A stretch of 35,172 bases of DNA, taken from Candidatus Cybelea septentrionalis. Lineage in GTDB: Bacteria; Vulcanimicrobiota; Vulcanimicrobiia; Vulcanimicrobiales; Vulcanimicrobiaceae. The stretch is taken from the NCBI GenBank assembly GCA_003158175.1, contig PMHJ01000034.1, positions 1 through 35,172 on the forward strand, given 5' to 3'. The notes beneath the pieces were generated by a model. That model was not told the origin of the DNA and did not search any database. It saw only the letters and a program-made list of their open reading frames with translations. The translations under genes and the position numbers were made by a program. Every line of letters begins with the position of its first letter. The first letter of the stretch is position 1. Of the stretch, positions 1-8,223 are shown in pieces.

Positions 1-71
1 CGCTCATCGAAACCCTGAATAACAGCCTCACATCGGTCTACGGCGTCGCCGTGAGCCCGGAGGGACTTTAA
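1..71 (+). CDS. C-terminal end of an upstream beta-propeller protein (partial)
   Basis: An open frame enters from the left edge and stops at TAA 69-71. Its last residues end in SVYGVAVSPEGL, which resembles the end of the next gene (QAVGVALSKPAPL). It is therefore probably a tandem paralogue of the same NHL-type propeller lipoprotein family. The TAA shares a base with the ATG of the next gene (TAATG), and the GGAGGGA ribosome-binding site for that gene lies inside this coding end, so the two are likely translationally coupled. Only about 22 residues are visible, so the family call is an inference. Confidence 0.6.
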   Translation, partial: LIETLNNSLTSVYGVAVSPEGL

Positions 72-1081
72 TGCGTATCACGCTCGTTGCCGGCGCAATC
101 GCCGCCGTCGCCCTTGCTGCCGGCTGCGCTGGAATAGCATCGCAAAATGCGGCTCCCGCCGCACCGAGCCTCCGTTCGGCCGCCGCGTCTGCGGACAGTC
201 TCCCAACGGTCGTCGCGCCCTTCGCCGCCACACGGCGTGGTCTCGCACCGCACCCGATGCAGCGCGGCCGCGGCTGGCTCTCTCCCGCGGCGTCCCATTG
301 CAAGAATAAACTATTCGTCTCGACGTTTCGGTTGAACTACGTTTCGATCTACTGCGAGCGAGGGCACAATCAGGCGCCTATCGGGCAAATCACGGACGGC
401 ATCGATGGGCCCGAGGGCGCGGTTACCGACGCAGCCGGGAATCTCTACGTCGCGAACGCCGACGGCGTCGCCGAGTACGCCCCAGGTACGATCGACCCGA
501 GCTTCACGTACTCGACCGGCCTCGGAGCGCCGACCGACGTCGCCGTCGACAGCAAGGGTAACGTCTACGTCTCCAACGTCAGCCCGTCAGGCTCGGTCGT
601 CGTGTTCCCTCAGGTAAGCAACACGCCGTCGCTGACGATCACCGGCGTGTACTACCCGATCGGAGTCGCGCTCGATGCGAGTAACAATCTCTACGTCACC
701 TACGAGACGTACGGCTTTTCGGAGGGTCAAATCAACGAGTACGCGCCGGGGAGCACGACGGGAACCAACCTGAACATCACTATCGGTTTCGCCGGGATGA
801 TTACGATCGACTCGAGCGGCGACATCGTCACCACCGACCAGAAGGCGGACGACGTCGCAGTCTATCCGCCTGGGGCGACGCAGCCTTCGGAGACCTTCGG
901 CAACTCGCCTGACCCCGTTGCGATTGCGCTGTCGCGCCACGAAAATCAGGTCTACGTCGGCGACTCGATCGCAAGCGCCGTCTACGTGTATCACTATCCG
1001 AGCGGCAAGCGCGTGGACACGATTAGCGACGGCGTCGATCAGGCCGTCGGAGTGGCCCTCTCAAAGCCCGCGCCCCTATAA
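71..1081 (+). CDS. NHL/SMP-30-like beta-propeller lipoprotein
   Basis: 336 residues. The N-terminus is a lipoprotein signal, a hydrophobic run ending in LAAGC with the lipid-anchor Cys near residue 19, so the protein is expected on the periplasmic side of a membrane. After a low-complexity Ala/Pro/Arg linker, repeated blades of the type DAAGNLYVANADGV, DSKGNVYVSNVS and DASNNLYVTYETYG follow from about residue 90 to the end; these are typical of NHL or SMP-30-like six-bladed propellers. No enzymatic residues can be assigned, so a binding or scaffold role is as likely as a lactonase or lyase activity. The start is supported by GGAGGGA about 6 nt upstream. It is coupled to the partial gene before it and is related to the proteins at 7145-8206 and 29469-30482. 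Confidence 0.85.
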   Translation: MRITLVAGAIAAVALAAGCAGIASQNAAPAAPSLRSAAASADSLPTVVAPFAATRRGLAPHPMQRGRGWLSPAASHCKNKLFVSTFRLNYVSIYCERGHNQAPIGQITDGIDGPEGAVTDAAGNLYVANADGVAEYAPGTIDPSFTYSTGLGAPTDVAVDSKGNVYVSNVSPSGSVVVFPQVSNTPSLTITGVYYPIGVALDASNNLYVTYETYGFSEGQINEYAPGSTTGTNLNITIGFAGMITIDSSGDIVTTDQKADDVAVYPPGATQPSETFGNSPDPVAIALSRHENQVYVGDSIASAVYVYHYPSGKRVDTISDGVDQAVGVALSKPAPL

Positions 1082-1116
1082 CCGCGGCGCGGAGATCAGC
1101 TCCCGGCAACAAAAAA

Positions 1117-1854
1117 ATGAGCAAGGTCGAGATCGAGACCAAAGATGGGACCTGTCCGAGCTACGTATATCGTCCGGCGAGTGGAGGCCCTTGGCCGGCC
1201 GCGCTCGTCTTCATGGATGGGCTTGGCATCCGACCTGCAATGCTCGAAATCGGCGAGCGCCTCGCAACGTACGGTTACTTCGTGCTGCTACCCGATCTGT
1301 TTTACCGGTCAGGTCCGTACGAGCCGATGGATCCGTACGTCGTGTTCGATGATCCCAACAAACGCAAGACTCTGATGGAGAGATTCTTTGCACTCGCGAC
1401 TCCGGCCAATATTATGTCGGACACGCGTGCATTCATCGACTACCTTGCCGCGCAGCCCGACGTGAAACCGGGGGCCATCGGCACGACGGGTTACTGCCTG
1501 GGGGGCTTGATGTCGCTAACTGCGGCAGGCACCTATCCGGACCGAATCGTTGCGACGGCCTCGTATCACGGCGGCCGGCTCGCGACCGATGCGCCGGATA
1601 GCCCACATCTGCTCGCGCCGAAGATCGAGTCGCGGGTTTACGTTGCTGGGGCGATCGAAGATCAGTCGTTTCCGGACGAGATGAAGGAGCGGCTGGAGGT
1701 AGCGCTTACTAGCGCCGGCGTCGACCACGAGATCGAAACCTACCAGGCCAAACATGGTTGGGTGTTGCGTGATACGCCTGCCTACGATGCCGCTGCCGCC
1801 GAGCGCCACTGGCAGACACTGACCGAACTGTTGGATGCGACGTTGAAGCGGTAG
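1117..1854 (+). CDS. Dienelactone hydrolase family protein
   Basis: 245 residues, the usual length for the family; an alpha/beta hydrolase without a signal peptide, so cytoplasmic. The nucleophile elbow reads GYCLGG with Cys127, as in carboxymethylenebutenolidase-type enzymes. The rest of the triad is likely Asp182 in AIEDQSFP and His213 in KHGW, which sits in the usual place before a C-terminal helix. The classical enzyme opens dienelactones in chlorocatechol degradation, but most genomic homologues have unknown ester or lactone substrates and no catechol pathway genes are nearby. The ATG follows an A-rich run; GGAG about 20 nt upstream lies in a small GGAG/CTCC hairpin, so translation signals are weak. 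Confidence 0.9.
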   Translation: MSKVEIETKDGTCPSYVYRPASGGPWPAALVFMDGLGIRPAMLEIGERLATYGYFVLLPDLFYRSGPYEPMDPYVVFDDPNKRKTLMERFFALATPANIMSDTRAFIDYLAAQPDVKPGAIGTTGYCLGGLMSLTAAGTYPDRIVATASYHGGRLATDAPDSPHLLAPKIESRVYVAGAIEDQSFPDEMKERLEVALTSAGVDHEIETYQAKHGWVLRDTPAYDAAAAERHWQTLTELLDATLKR

Positions 1855-1938
1855 ACACTCCCAGCTTAGTTCCAGGACTTCTAAGCTAACGAAATGGTAT
1901 GCTACGGCCCTCAACGAGAGGAAGCCGTAGGCGATAAA

Positions 1939-2310
1939 ATGGGACCTTCAAATAACACCGTACCGTCGATCTATGGCTACACGGTCTGCTTGATCGCCGT
2001 GCTCCTGTTTGTTGCGGCCAGCGTCGGCTTCGTGAACGGCGTGTTCGGAACCGTGAACCCGAGTTTCGAAGGCTCGCATCATCGCGTGAGCCTGCCGTGG
2101 TCGCGCTCGCACGGATTCCACGGGAGAGTCTCCGGTCTCGCGCAGGCCGGTTTCGCACCCGGCTCAATGGGCCAGCGGCGCAGTATACGCGGACTCGTGG
2201 TCAGCCTCGTGTTGTTGCTTATCTCGATCGCGCTCTTCAGGGGACACTGGAGATGGCTAAACGCCCCTCGAACTGGCTTAACGGCCATCCAGGCGGGTAA
2301 GGGCGATTAA
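1939..2310 (+). CDS. Small membrane protein of unknown function, two TM segments
   Basis: About 123 residues from the ATG at 1939; an in-frame ATG at 1894 would add 15 residues but has no ribosome-binding site. Upstream of 1939 there is a purine-rich GAGAGGAAG, though its spacing of about 14 nt is long. Two hydrophobic segments are visible: YTVCLIAVLLFVAASVGFV near the N-terminus and GLVVSLVLLLISIALF near the C-terminus. A polar loop rich in His, Ser and Arg (SHHRVSLPWSRSHGFHGR) lies between them. I do not recognise the family. The stop is 2 nt before the next gene, so it probably heads a five-gene run of secreted and membrane proteins. Confidence 0.65.
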   Translation: MGPSNNTVPSIYGYTVCLIAVLLFVAASVGFVNGVFGTVNPSFEGSHHRVSLPWSRSHGFHGRVSGLAQAGFAPGSMGQRRSIRGLVVSLVLLLISIALFRGHWRWLNAPRTGLTAIQAGKGD

Positions 2311-2312
2311 AG

Positions 2313-2768
2313 ATGCGATTCCTGCCTATCCGCCCACAGGTCTACGCGTTGATTGCAGCGTTTGCAATCGCAACGATTTCGGCGGCCAGTGCGAAGGGTG
2401 TGACGCTCGTTCAACAAGCGGACGGCTCCGTCCACACGTATATTGACGTCAACATCCGACTCTCCGGGCAAACGCTATGGCTTCGCAGTGCCGATAGAAA
2501 AGGCGTACTCAAGATCGGTAACGGCGCATGTTCGTTTATCGGAGCGATTCAGCGCTGCCTTCCCTACACGGTTGCGCTGATTCAGGATGGCAAGACCCGT
2601 CAGATCGCAATTCTACACGGGACGGTCTACCTGAATCTATCGAACACCGCACAGCGCCTGCCGCTCTCATCCGAGGAGTTGGCGCCGCGAACGATACTCG
2701 CCTTATGGCGCACGGTTCGCGGAACGTACGTCACGATCAAGGGCAGTCTTGACGAGGTGGCACCATGA
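2313..2768 (+). CDS. Secreted protein of unknown function
   Basis: 151 residues with a clear Sec signal (IAAFAIATISAASAKG, cleavage after the second ASA-like site). The mature part is short and beta-rich, with two cysteines (ACSF and RCLP) that could form a disulfide in the periplasm. I do not recognise a family. It begins 2 nt after the preceding gene and overlaps the next by ATGA at 2765-2768, so the three are very likely one transcript with coupled translation. Confidence 0.75.
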   Translation: MRFLPIRPQVYALIAAFAIATISAASAKGVTLVQQADGSVHTYIDVNIRLSGQTLWLRSADRKGVLKIGNGACSFIGAIQRCLPYTVALIQDGKTRQIAILHGTVYLNLSNTAQRLPLSSEELAPRTILALWRTVRGTYVTIKGSLDEVAP

Positions 2769-3493
2769 GCGGCTCGTTACGAAACGTAGTTGCGCTCGTG
2801 CTGATCGCCGGAGCGCCCCTCGCTGCGCTGGCGCAGAGTCACGCAACCGGTCATGTCTCGGGCGGCAGCGGCGGGCATGCCTCGGGCGGCAGCGGACGGG
2901 TCTCCGCGCCGTCAGCGCCGGCCGCGCCACCGGCACAGAGCCAACACGGTTTTAGCTTCCCGAACGAAGCCAACGTGCGACCGGTAACGCCGCAGCGCCC
3001 GATTGCACAGCCGGTTCCAAACGGAAGTGCCACAAATCACGCTCCTACCAAGTACTTGCATTCGCCCGTTAACGGGAACGTTACGGGTGGCCCATATCAC
3101 GGACAGTTTCATGGTCGTGTGATTTACAACCCGCGCCGTTGGGGAGGCTGGGGGTGGAATCGTGGCATGCATTGGTACCCGGCCCCGATCTATTGGGGCG
3201 GCGGGTTCTGGGGCCCATTCGCAATCGGTGGACTAACCACAGGATTACTCTTTGGATCGATCATCGATTATCAAGACCAGGCCATTTATCCGTCGTATCA
3301 GATCGAGCCGAGCAGCCCCGGAGCCGAACTTCTGCAGAACTACGGCCTGCAGCAGACGGAGTGCGGACCGCCGAATCTCGTAGTCATCTGGGGTCCCGAC
3401 AACAGTGTGATTTGCGCCTACCCGAACGATCTCGTGGGAGCGGGCAACTACGAGCTCGATCCCGCGACGTTAACGATCGTATCGCAGTCCTGA
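2765..3493 (+). CDS. Secreted Gly/Ser- and Trp-rich protein of unknown function
   Basis: 242 residues. Signal peptide LVLIAGAPLAALAQS, then repeats (HVSGGSGGHASGGSG) and a Pro/Ala linker at about residues 28-60. A Trp/Gly-rich patch follows (WGGWGWNRGMHWYPAPIYW, about residues 124-142), then a short hydrophobic stretch GPFAIGGLTTGLLFGSIID. The C-terminal 50 residues look folded and contain two Cys (TECGPPN and VICAYPN) and end in NYELDPATLTIVS. The layout suggests an exported surface or periplasmic protein, not an enzyme. It overlaps the previous gene by 4 nt. No family recognised. Confidence 0.75.
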   Translation: MSGSLRNVVALVLIAGAPLAALAQSHATGHVSGGSGGHASGGSGRVSAPSAPAAPPAQSQHGFSFPNEANVRPVTPQRPIAQPVPNGSATNHAPTKYLHSPVNGNVTGGPYHGQFHGRVIYNPRRWGGWGWNRGMHWYPAPIYWGGGFWGPFAIGGLTTGLLFGSIIDYQDQAIYPSYQIEPSSPGAELLQNYGLQQTECGPPNLVVIWGPDNSVICAYPNDLVGAGNYELDPATLTIVSQS

Positions 3494-3538
3494 CGAGTGG
3501 CACTCGAAAGGGACTTCAGTAACTGCCGGAGGAGATCG

Positions 3539-3958
3539 ATGCTTTCACTTTCACATTCGCACTTGCCGTACTTGCGCGCCGCGATGGCGCCCGCGGCACT
3601 TCTGATAGCTCTTGCCTCGACCGTAGCATGTGGTCACACGACTCAGGTCGCGCCCTCTTCGCTCGCGGCCAACCCCGCCGACTATGACGGACAGAGCGTC
3701 ACCGTTTCGGGGACCGCAAAGAACCCCACGGCCATGCAGATGCGCCGGGGGACGGCGACGACCTATCAGCTCTGCGATAGCGCGTGCATCACCGTTATTG
3801 CATTCGGTGACACGAACATTAGCGACGGGAGCCAGGTGACAACGAGCGGTCGTTTCCGCGCCTCTTTCGGCCGTAAACAAATGATGACGAACGTCCTGAT
3901 CGTTGGCGGCCGCATGCGTGGTTCCGGCGGCGCACCGGCGCTTTCACCGTCGCCGTAA
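3539..3958 (+). CDS. Putative small lipoprotein with an OB-fold-like domain
   Basis: 139 residues from the ATG at 3539, chosen because GGAGGAG sits about 5 nt upstream; the longer in-frame start at 3497 lacks one. The N-terminus has a hydrophobic signal ending in STVACGH, a plausible lipobox. The mature part begins with NPADYDGQSVTVSGTAKN and ends in a beta-rich segment (GSQVTTSGRFRASFG). This pattern is shared by small periplasmic OB-fold proteins of the bacterial OB-fold and CcmE-like type, so the fold is an inference. Two Cys in QLCDSACITV may form a disulfide or bind a ligand. Its stop is followed in the same frame, 9 nt later, by the start of the next gene. Confidence 0.7.
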   Translation: MLSLSHSHLPYLRAAMAPAALLIALASTVACGHTTQVAPSSLAANPADYDGQSVTVSGTAKNPTAMQMRRGTATTYQLCDSACITVIAFGDTNISDGSQVTTSGRFRASFGRKQMMTNVLIVGGRMRGSGGAPALSPSP

Positions 3959-3967
3959 ACGGCCGGG

Positions 3968-4729
3968 GTGCCCTTAGCTATGCCGGCGGCCGCGATTTCG
4001 CCGGATGGAATTTTCCGACAGGCGCAGCGCGTTTGGCAAGCGCGAGCGGTTCCGCCATACGAATCGTTCCGCGTTTTGTGCGATCGTACTTTTCTTGCCG
4101 CGCGTTGCGACTCTGGCGACACCGTCGAGTTCACCGTGCGCATGAGCGACGGGCGCACCTTCGCTAGGGCATTATCTACGAACGGAAATGCCTCGAAGAT
4201 ATTGATGCAAGGCGGGTATATTTCCGGACCCGTCGAGACGCCGCTTGGATTCTATCGAGCACTTCCGAACGACGAATCGTCGCCGGCGCCGTCGCCGCCG
4301 AACCTCGCGCAAGATCCACTGCAAACCATCGCGACGGTGGCGGCGACCGGCCACGTCTACGACATCGAGCTCACCGGCGAAGAGCGCATTGACGAGAGCC
4401 TCTGCTACCACCTTACACTGCGCCCGCAGATCGACCCCGATCGCTACCCATTGCGTGAGCTCTGGGTCGCCGAAACCAGCTTCGAAGTCGTGCAGCTCGC
4501 CTACGAGCGTCCATACGGCGAGAAGCACACGCGAGCCCTCGTGCTGTACCGCTTCGCGCCGGTCGGTCCCGAGCATGTTTGGACGATCGTTCATATCGAA
4601 GCGCAGGCTTCGGTGCGCGGACTCTTTTCGACGAGGACCGAACGCGTCTCCGACGACTTGAGCGACCTAAGCTTCCCGACATCTGCGCCCGACTGGTATT
4701 TCCAACAGCCGGTGCCGGCGCAACCGTGA
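3968..4729 (+). CDS. Protein of unknown function, outer-membrane-lipoprotein-sorting-like
   Basis: 253 residues from GTG 3968; an ATG at 3980 is an alternative. The pattern of alternating beta strands with DIELTGEERIDESLCYHL and LRELWVAETSFEVVQL resembles LolA/RseB-like folds that bind lipid or peptide in the periplasm, but the similarity is visual only. Oddly, no convincing signal peptide precedes AAISPDGIFRQAQ, although all neighbours are exported. The frame directly upstream is closed by the stop of the previous gene, which is in the same frame, so either export is lost or the true start has decayed. It forms an operon with the genes before and after it. Confidence 0.65.
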   Translation: MPLAMPAAAISPDGIFRQAQRVWQARAVPPYESFRVLCDRTFLAARCDSGDTVEFTVRMSDGRTFARALSTNGNASKILMQGGYISGPVETPLGFYRALPNDESSPAPSPPNLAQDPLQTIATVAATGHVYDIELTGEERIDESLCYHLTLRPQIDPDRYPLRELWVAETSFEVVQLAYERPYGEKHTRALVLYRFAPVGPEHVWTIVHIEAQASVRGLFSTRTERVSDDLSDLSFPTSAPDWYFQQPVPAQP

Positions 4730-4762
4730 AGCGCCGGCGCATTTAGGGCAAGCTGTCGGAGC

Positions 4763-5773
4763 ATGATCGCAACGAAGACCGCGGCGGTACTTCATACTAC
4801 GGGTCCACTGACGGCCGACCGGCTTCATATCGAGCAGCGCGATATTCCGCCGTTGCAAGCAGGTCAGATTCTCGTCACGATTCGAGCGTGCGGTGTTTGC
4901 CGTACCGACCTCAACATCGTCGAAGGCAGCCTTAAGCCCCACCATCCGGCGATCGTGCCTGGGCATCAAATCGTCGGCGCCGTCGCCGCCGTCGCGCCCG
5001 ACGTTACGCTTGCCGTCGGAACGCGCGTCGGCATTTCGTGGCTCGGCAGCACCGACGGCACGTGCCGATTCTGCCTCGGCGGTCGCGAGAACCTCTGCGA
5101 CAATCCGATCTATACCGGTTACGATGTTGACGGAGGATATGCCACGGCCGTCGTCGCCCGCGCGGACTTTGCCTATCCGCTGGGCGATCGACTCGACGAC
5201 TTGCATGCCGCACCTCTTCTGTGTGCTGGAATCATTGGGTTTCGGGCCTTGCGCGTTGCGGGAGTCGCGCGCGGCGAATGCGTCGGATTATACGGCTTCG
5301 GTTCGTCGGCCCATCTTGCACTTCCGATTCTCAAAGAGTGGGGATGTTCCGTGTTCGTAGTGACGCGCGGGGCCAATCATCGGGAGTTTGCCGAGAAGCT
5401 CGGCGCGGACTGGGTCGGGACGGAAACCGATCGGCCACCAAAGCCTCTGGACCGTGCCATAACCTTTGCGCCAACGGGCGCGGTCGTCGTGGCGGCGCTC
5501 GGAGCGCTGCGCAAAGGCGGAGTCGTCGCGATCAACGCGATCCACCTCGATTGCATCCCACAGTTCGACTATGATTCGCTGCTCTGGGGCGAGCGAGAGA
5601 TTCGCAGCGTAACGAACATGACGCGGGCGGACGCACGCGATTTCCTCGAGCTCGCCGCGCAGATCGGAATCAAACCCACAACGACCGCTTTTCCGCTCGA
5701 GCACGTCAACGACGCGCTTCGCGCCCTCGAAAATGACTCGATCGACGGATCGGCAGTCGTCACTACTCTCTAG
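4763..5773 (+). CDS. Zinc-dependent alcohol dehydrogenase (MDR superfamily)
   Basis: 336 residues, normal length for the family; cytoplasmic. The catalytic zinc site is present: Cys46 in GVCRTD, His68 in VPGHQIVG (Gln replaces the usual Glu after His) and Cys154 in PLLCAG. The Rossmann motif is GLYGFGSSAH near residues 176-185. The structural zinc lobe reads TDGTCRFCLGGRENLC: Cys101, Cys104 and Cys112 are kept, but the first of the usual four Cys is Asp98. It should oxidise or reduce an alcohol/aldehyde with NAD(P); the substrate cannot be deduced. Its stop TAG overlaps the stop of the convergent gene in CTAG. Confidence 0.92.
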   Translation: MIATKTAAVLHTTGPLTADRLHIEQRDIPPLQAGQILVTIRACGVCRTDLNIVEGSLKPHHPAIVPGHQIVGAVAAVAPDVTLAVGTRVGISWLGSTDGTCRFCLGGRENLCDNPIYTGYDVDGGYATAVVARADFAYPLGDRLDDLHAAPLLCAGIIGFRALRVAGVARGECVGLYGFGSSAHLALPILKEWGCSVFVVTRGANHREFAEKLGADWVGTETDRPPKPLDRAITFAPTGAVVVAALGALRKGGVVAINAIHLDCIPQFDYDSLLWGEREIRSVTNMTRADARDFLELAAQIGIKPTTTAFPLEHVNDALRALENDSIDGSAVVTTL

Positions 5774-6753
5774 CGTGGCGGTCGCGCCGGCAGCCTTCGC
5801 GTGGCCGGAGCGAGCGGGAGCCTATCGTTCGCAACGTCCAGCGGGTGTGCCACGATGCGATAGTCGAAGTCGAGTCTTGAACGGCCGCCTTCGATTTCGC
5901 GAACTTGGAACCCGGAAGGTGTCTTGACGCTCACGTAGAGCCCACGCGTATCGGCCAGCGGTGTCAGAAAGACATAATACTGGCCATTGCGATTCATAAC
6001 GGAAGCAAAGGCGGAGTCTATCGCGACGTTCGCGACGCCGCCGAACATGCGCGCGGTTCCGACGTCTTCGATGGTCGGCGAAGTCGACTCCGATGCGTAA
6101 GCAAGAACCTGCTGGCCCTCGCTGTTGCGGTGCTGCACGCGCAGAGATTTCTTACCCGTGATCTTTCCCGTGCATTTCAGATTGGCCTTTGGGTCGATAA
6201 TGCAATAATCGTTGTTTGCCGAGTCCGATCCCGCGAAGATATCTGTCGAGGTGTCGTCTGAAAATGCGACCAGAGCGACTCCACCGTTGCTGGATTCCCC
6301 CGTGACACCCATCGCGCCGCCATCACCGTAAACGCCGGTTTCCGCCAGCCCCGAATCGCCGTCACCGTAGCCCGCGACGCCGGCGAAGTCCATCGGGCTG
6401 CTCGTGTGGCCCTCGACACCGTTGGCGCTGGTGGACTTTCCGTACACACCTTGGCCGTTCGAGGAGCGGCCGTAGACGCCGTGCGCCGATCCGCTCGAGT
6501 TACTAGCGATGCCGGCAACGCCGGAGTTCCCGGTTGTTGACGAGGTGGTGCCCTCCAATCCGTTGCCGCTGGCGCCCTGGCCTTCGATGCCGCCGCCGGA
6601 ACCCGTGTTTTGCCACACGAGACAGTACCCGGATGAGGAGCAGGAGTCGTTCGGTCGTGCGCGCTCGGCACGCACGACGCCGAATGCGGAGAGAGCGATG
6701 ACCGCACCAACGGCGATCATGCTCACGGCTAACCGGAATGTTGCTTTATACAT
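5770..6753 (-). CDS. Secreted GVYG-repeat protein, tail-fibre-like
   Basis: 327 residues from the ATG at 6753, chosen because AAAGGAT lies about 8 nt upstream; a longer frame to 6870 has no such site and no signal at its start. Residues 6-30 form a signal peptide or membrane anchor. Residues 55-160 hold repeats of the type GVAG, GVYG, GVEG and GVTG with Ser/Asn/Gly spacers, spaced as in beta-helical fibre shafts. The C-terminal domain (YYVFLTPLADTRGLYVSVK then FDYRIVAHP) is a module I associate with repeat-fibre proteins of uncultivated bacteria, probably trimeric. An adhesin or surface-fibre role is inferred. It is convergent with the alcohol dehydrogenase; both stops share CTAG. Confidence 0.75.
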   Translation of the reverse strand: MYKATFRLAVSMIAVGAVIALSAFGVVRAERARPNDSCSSSGYCLVWQNTGSGGGIEGQGASGNGLEGTTSSTTGNSGVAGIASNSSGSAHGVYGRSSNGQGVYGKSTSANGVEGHTSSPMDFAGVAGYGDGDSGLAETGVYGDGGAMGVTGESSNGGVALVAFSDDTSTDIFAGSDSANNDYCIIDPKANLKCTGKITGKKSLRVQHRNSEGQQVLAYASESTSPTIEDVGTARMFGGVANVAIDSAFASVMNRNGQYYVFLTPLADTRGLYVSVKTPSGFQVREIEGGRSRLDFDYRIVAHPLDVANDRLPLAPATRRLPARPPR

Positions 6754-6811
6754 CGTTGATCCTTTCTCTCGAAAGCACAGCCTCGAAACACTCCTTGCGA
6801 GAGGGCGAGGC

Positions 6812-6976
6812 TCAGTTGTGACGGCTCTCGCGAAAGCGTCTCCGGCGTCCGATCGGCGACAGCGCGTCATCCTGAGCTAGCCTGGCCTGAGCGGAGCCAA
6901 TGGGAACGCCGCCGCAGGCAGCGAGCGCGAGCGACGCGCAGAAGGTTGCCGATGCCCGTGGTAAAGCACTCTTCAC
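6812..6976 (-). CDS. Very small putative lipoprotein
   Basis: 54 residues from GTG 6976. The start is supported by GGGAGG about 9 nt upstream. The N-terminus is a compact lipoprotein signal: basic residues, then ATFCASLALAACGG with the anchor Cys near residue 21. The rest is a short Arg-rich tail with no recognisable domain. It lies 58 nt upstream of the GVYG-repeat gene on the same strand, so they may be co-transcribed. It could be an entericidin-like small lipoprotein or a chance frame; the good ribosome-binding site and lipobox favour a real gene. Confidence 0.45.
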   Translation of the reverse strand: MKSALPRASATFCASLALAACGGVPIGSAQARLAQDDALSPIGRRRRFRESRHN

Positions 6977-7144
6977 GAACGAACCCTCCCGATATAGAAT
7001 AGCGCAGCGGCCCCCTGCAAGGAAGTAGCGACGCGCCAAATTTGGGAGTAAAGCGGGACTTGCTTTGCTGGGACAAACGCCGTGCCACGTCTAACGCTAG
7101 AACGCGGCTTTATCCGCCATGCCTTTTTCTTCTAGGAGCCTAAT

Positions 7145-8206
7145 ATGTTTGTGCGCCCGCCCACCGTAAAACGACTCGCGCTCGGCGCGTCCTTTCTATT
7201 TACGTCGTTGACGGCTTGCGCCGGTCTCCAGCCGACAAACGCCATAGGCTCAGCGGGGCTGCAAGGGGTCGAGCACTACCGGCCAATGATCGCGATCGAC
7301 GGCAGTCGGTCTGTGCTTCCTGAGGGATTTAAACCGAACGCCCTGCGGCCTCGTTGGATGAAATCGCCTGCCAAACGGAATGAGGCAGGGCGACGGGCGC
7401 ACATCGCGGTTGCGCAGTTCGGCGGCTCGAGCGTTCTGTGGTTCGACCTTAACGACAAAAAGAATAAACCTCCCATCACTTGCGAACCGGCATCGTCGAC
7501 CAACGGTATCGCCATCGATCGGGCGGGAAACCTTTGGGTACCGGATGGCCGCGCGAACACGACGACGGAATACGCCCCGAACTGCGGCAGCGCAAAGCTG
7601 ACGATTACAGACTCCACCGGCGAACCAGCCGATGTCGGATTTGATGGCAGAGACCGCGTTTATATTCTAAACCTAAACAGTGTGAGCGGCCCCCCCACCG
7701 TTCAATTCTATAACAGCACGAACGGTAAGCAACTTGGCATGCTGAGCGATCCATCTTTCGACGATCTGTTTGGCATTGGGACGGACCAGCTGGGGAACGT
7801 CTTCGTCTCCAACCTTACGAGCGGCAATATCGGCACCGTCGTCGAGTTTCCTCACGGAAAGATGCCCGGCGTGCAGCTTTCGGGCGTGAGTCTGGGTCTG
7901 CCGGGTGCGCCGACGTTCGATAGCAAAAATAACCTAATCATTACCGATTGGCTCCATGAGACCATCGACGTATTCTCGCCGCCGTACACGGGGTCGCCAA
8001 CCACGGCGGCGCTTATGGGATCGTCGATCTGGTGCAAGCTCGATCACCAGCAGAGCCATCTCTACTGCGGCGATGCCGATCAAGGATCGATCGACGTCTA
8101 CGCCTATCCAGGAAGCGCGTATAAATACAGCTATACGGCGGAGTTATCGGCGAGTGCACTCGTTACGGGCGTAGCGCCCGCACCTCCCGCCGCGTATGGA
8201 AGGTAA
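7145..8206 (+). CDS. Beta-propeller (NHL-like) lipoprotein
   Basis: 353 residues. The lipoprotein signal ends in TSLTACAG with the anchor Cys near residue 26. Blade-like repeats run from about residue 80: DRAGNLWVPDGRANTTTEY, GRDRVYILNLNS, QLGNVFVSNLTSGN, SKNNLIITDW and SHLYCGDADQGSIDVYAYP. The YAYPGSAYKY ending matches the ending style of the 71-1081 protein (VYHYPSGKRV). Start supported by TAGGAG about 8 nt before ATG. It is divergent from the small lipoprotein and GVYG-repeat gene; the 168-nt gap between 6976 and 7145 must carry both promoters. Function unknown; a periplasmic binding or sensing role is only an inference. Confidence 0.85.
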   Translation: MFVRPPTVKRLALGASFLFTSLTACAGLQPTNAIGSAGLQGVEHYRPMIAIDGSRSVLPEGFKPNALRPRWMKSPAKRNEAGRRAHIAVAQFGGSSVLWFDLNDKKNKPPITCEPASSTNGIAIDRAGNLWVPDGRANTTTEYAPNCGSAKLTITDSTGEPADVGFDGRDRVYILNLNSVSGPPTVQFYNSTNGKQLGMLSDPSFDDLFGIGTDQLGNVFVSNLTSGNIGTVVEFPHGKMPGVQLSGVSLGLPGAPTFDSKNNLIITDWLHETIDVFSPPYTGSPTTAALMGSSIWCKLDHQQSHLYCGDADQGSIDVYAYPGSAYKYSYTAELSASALVTGVAPAPPAAYGR

Positions 8207-8223
8207 CACCGGCTTAACGCTCG

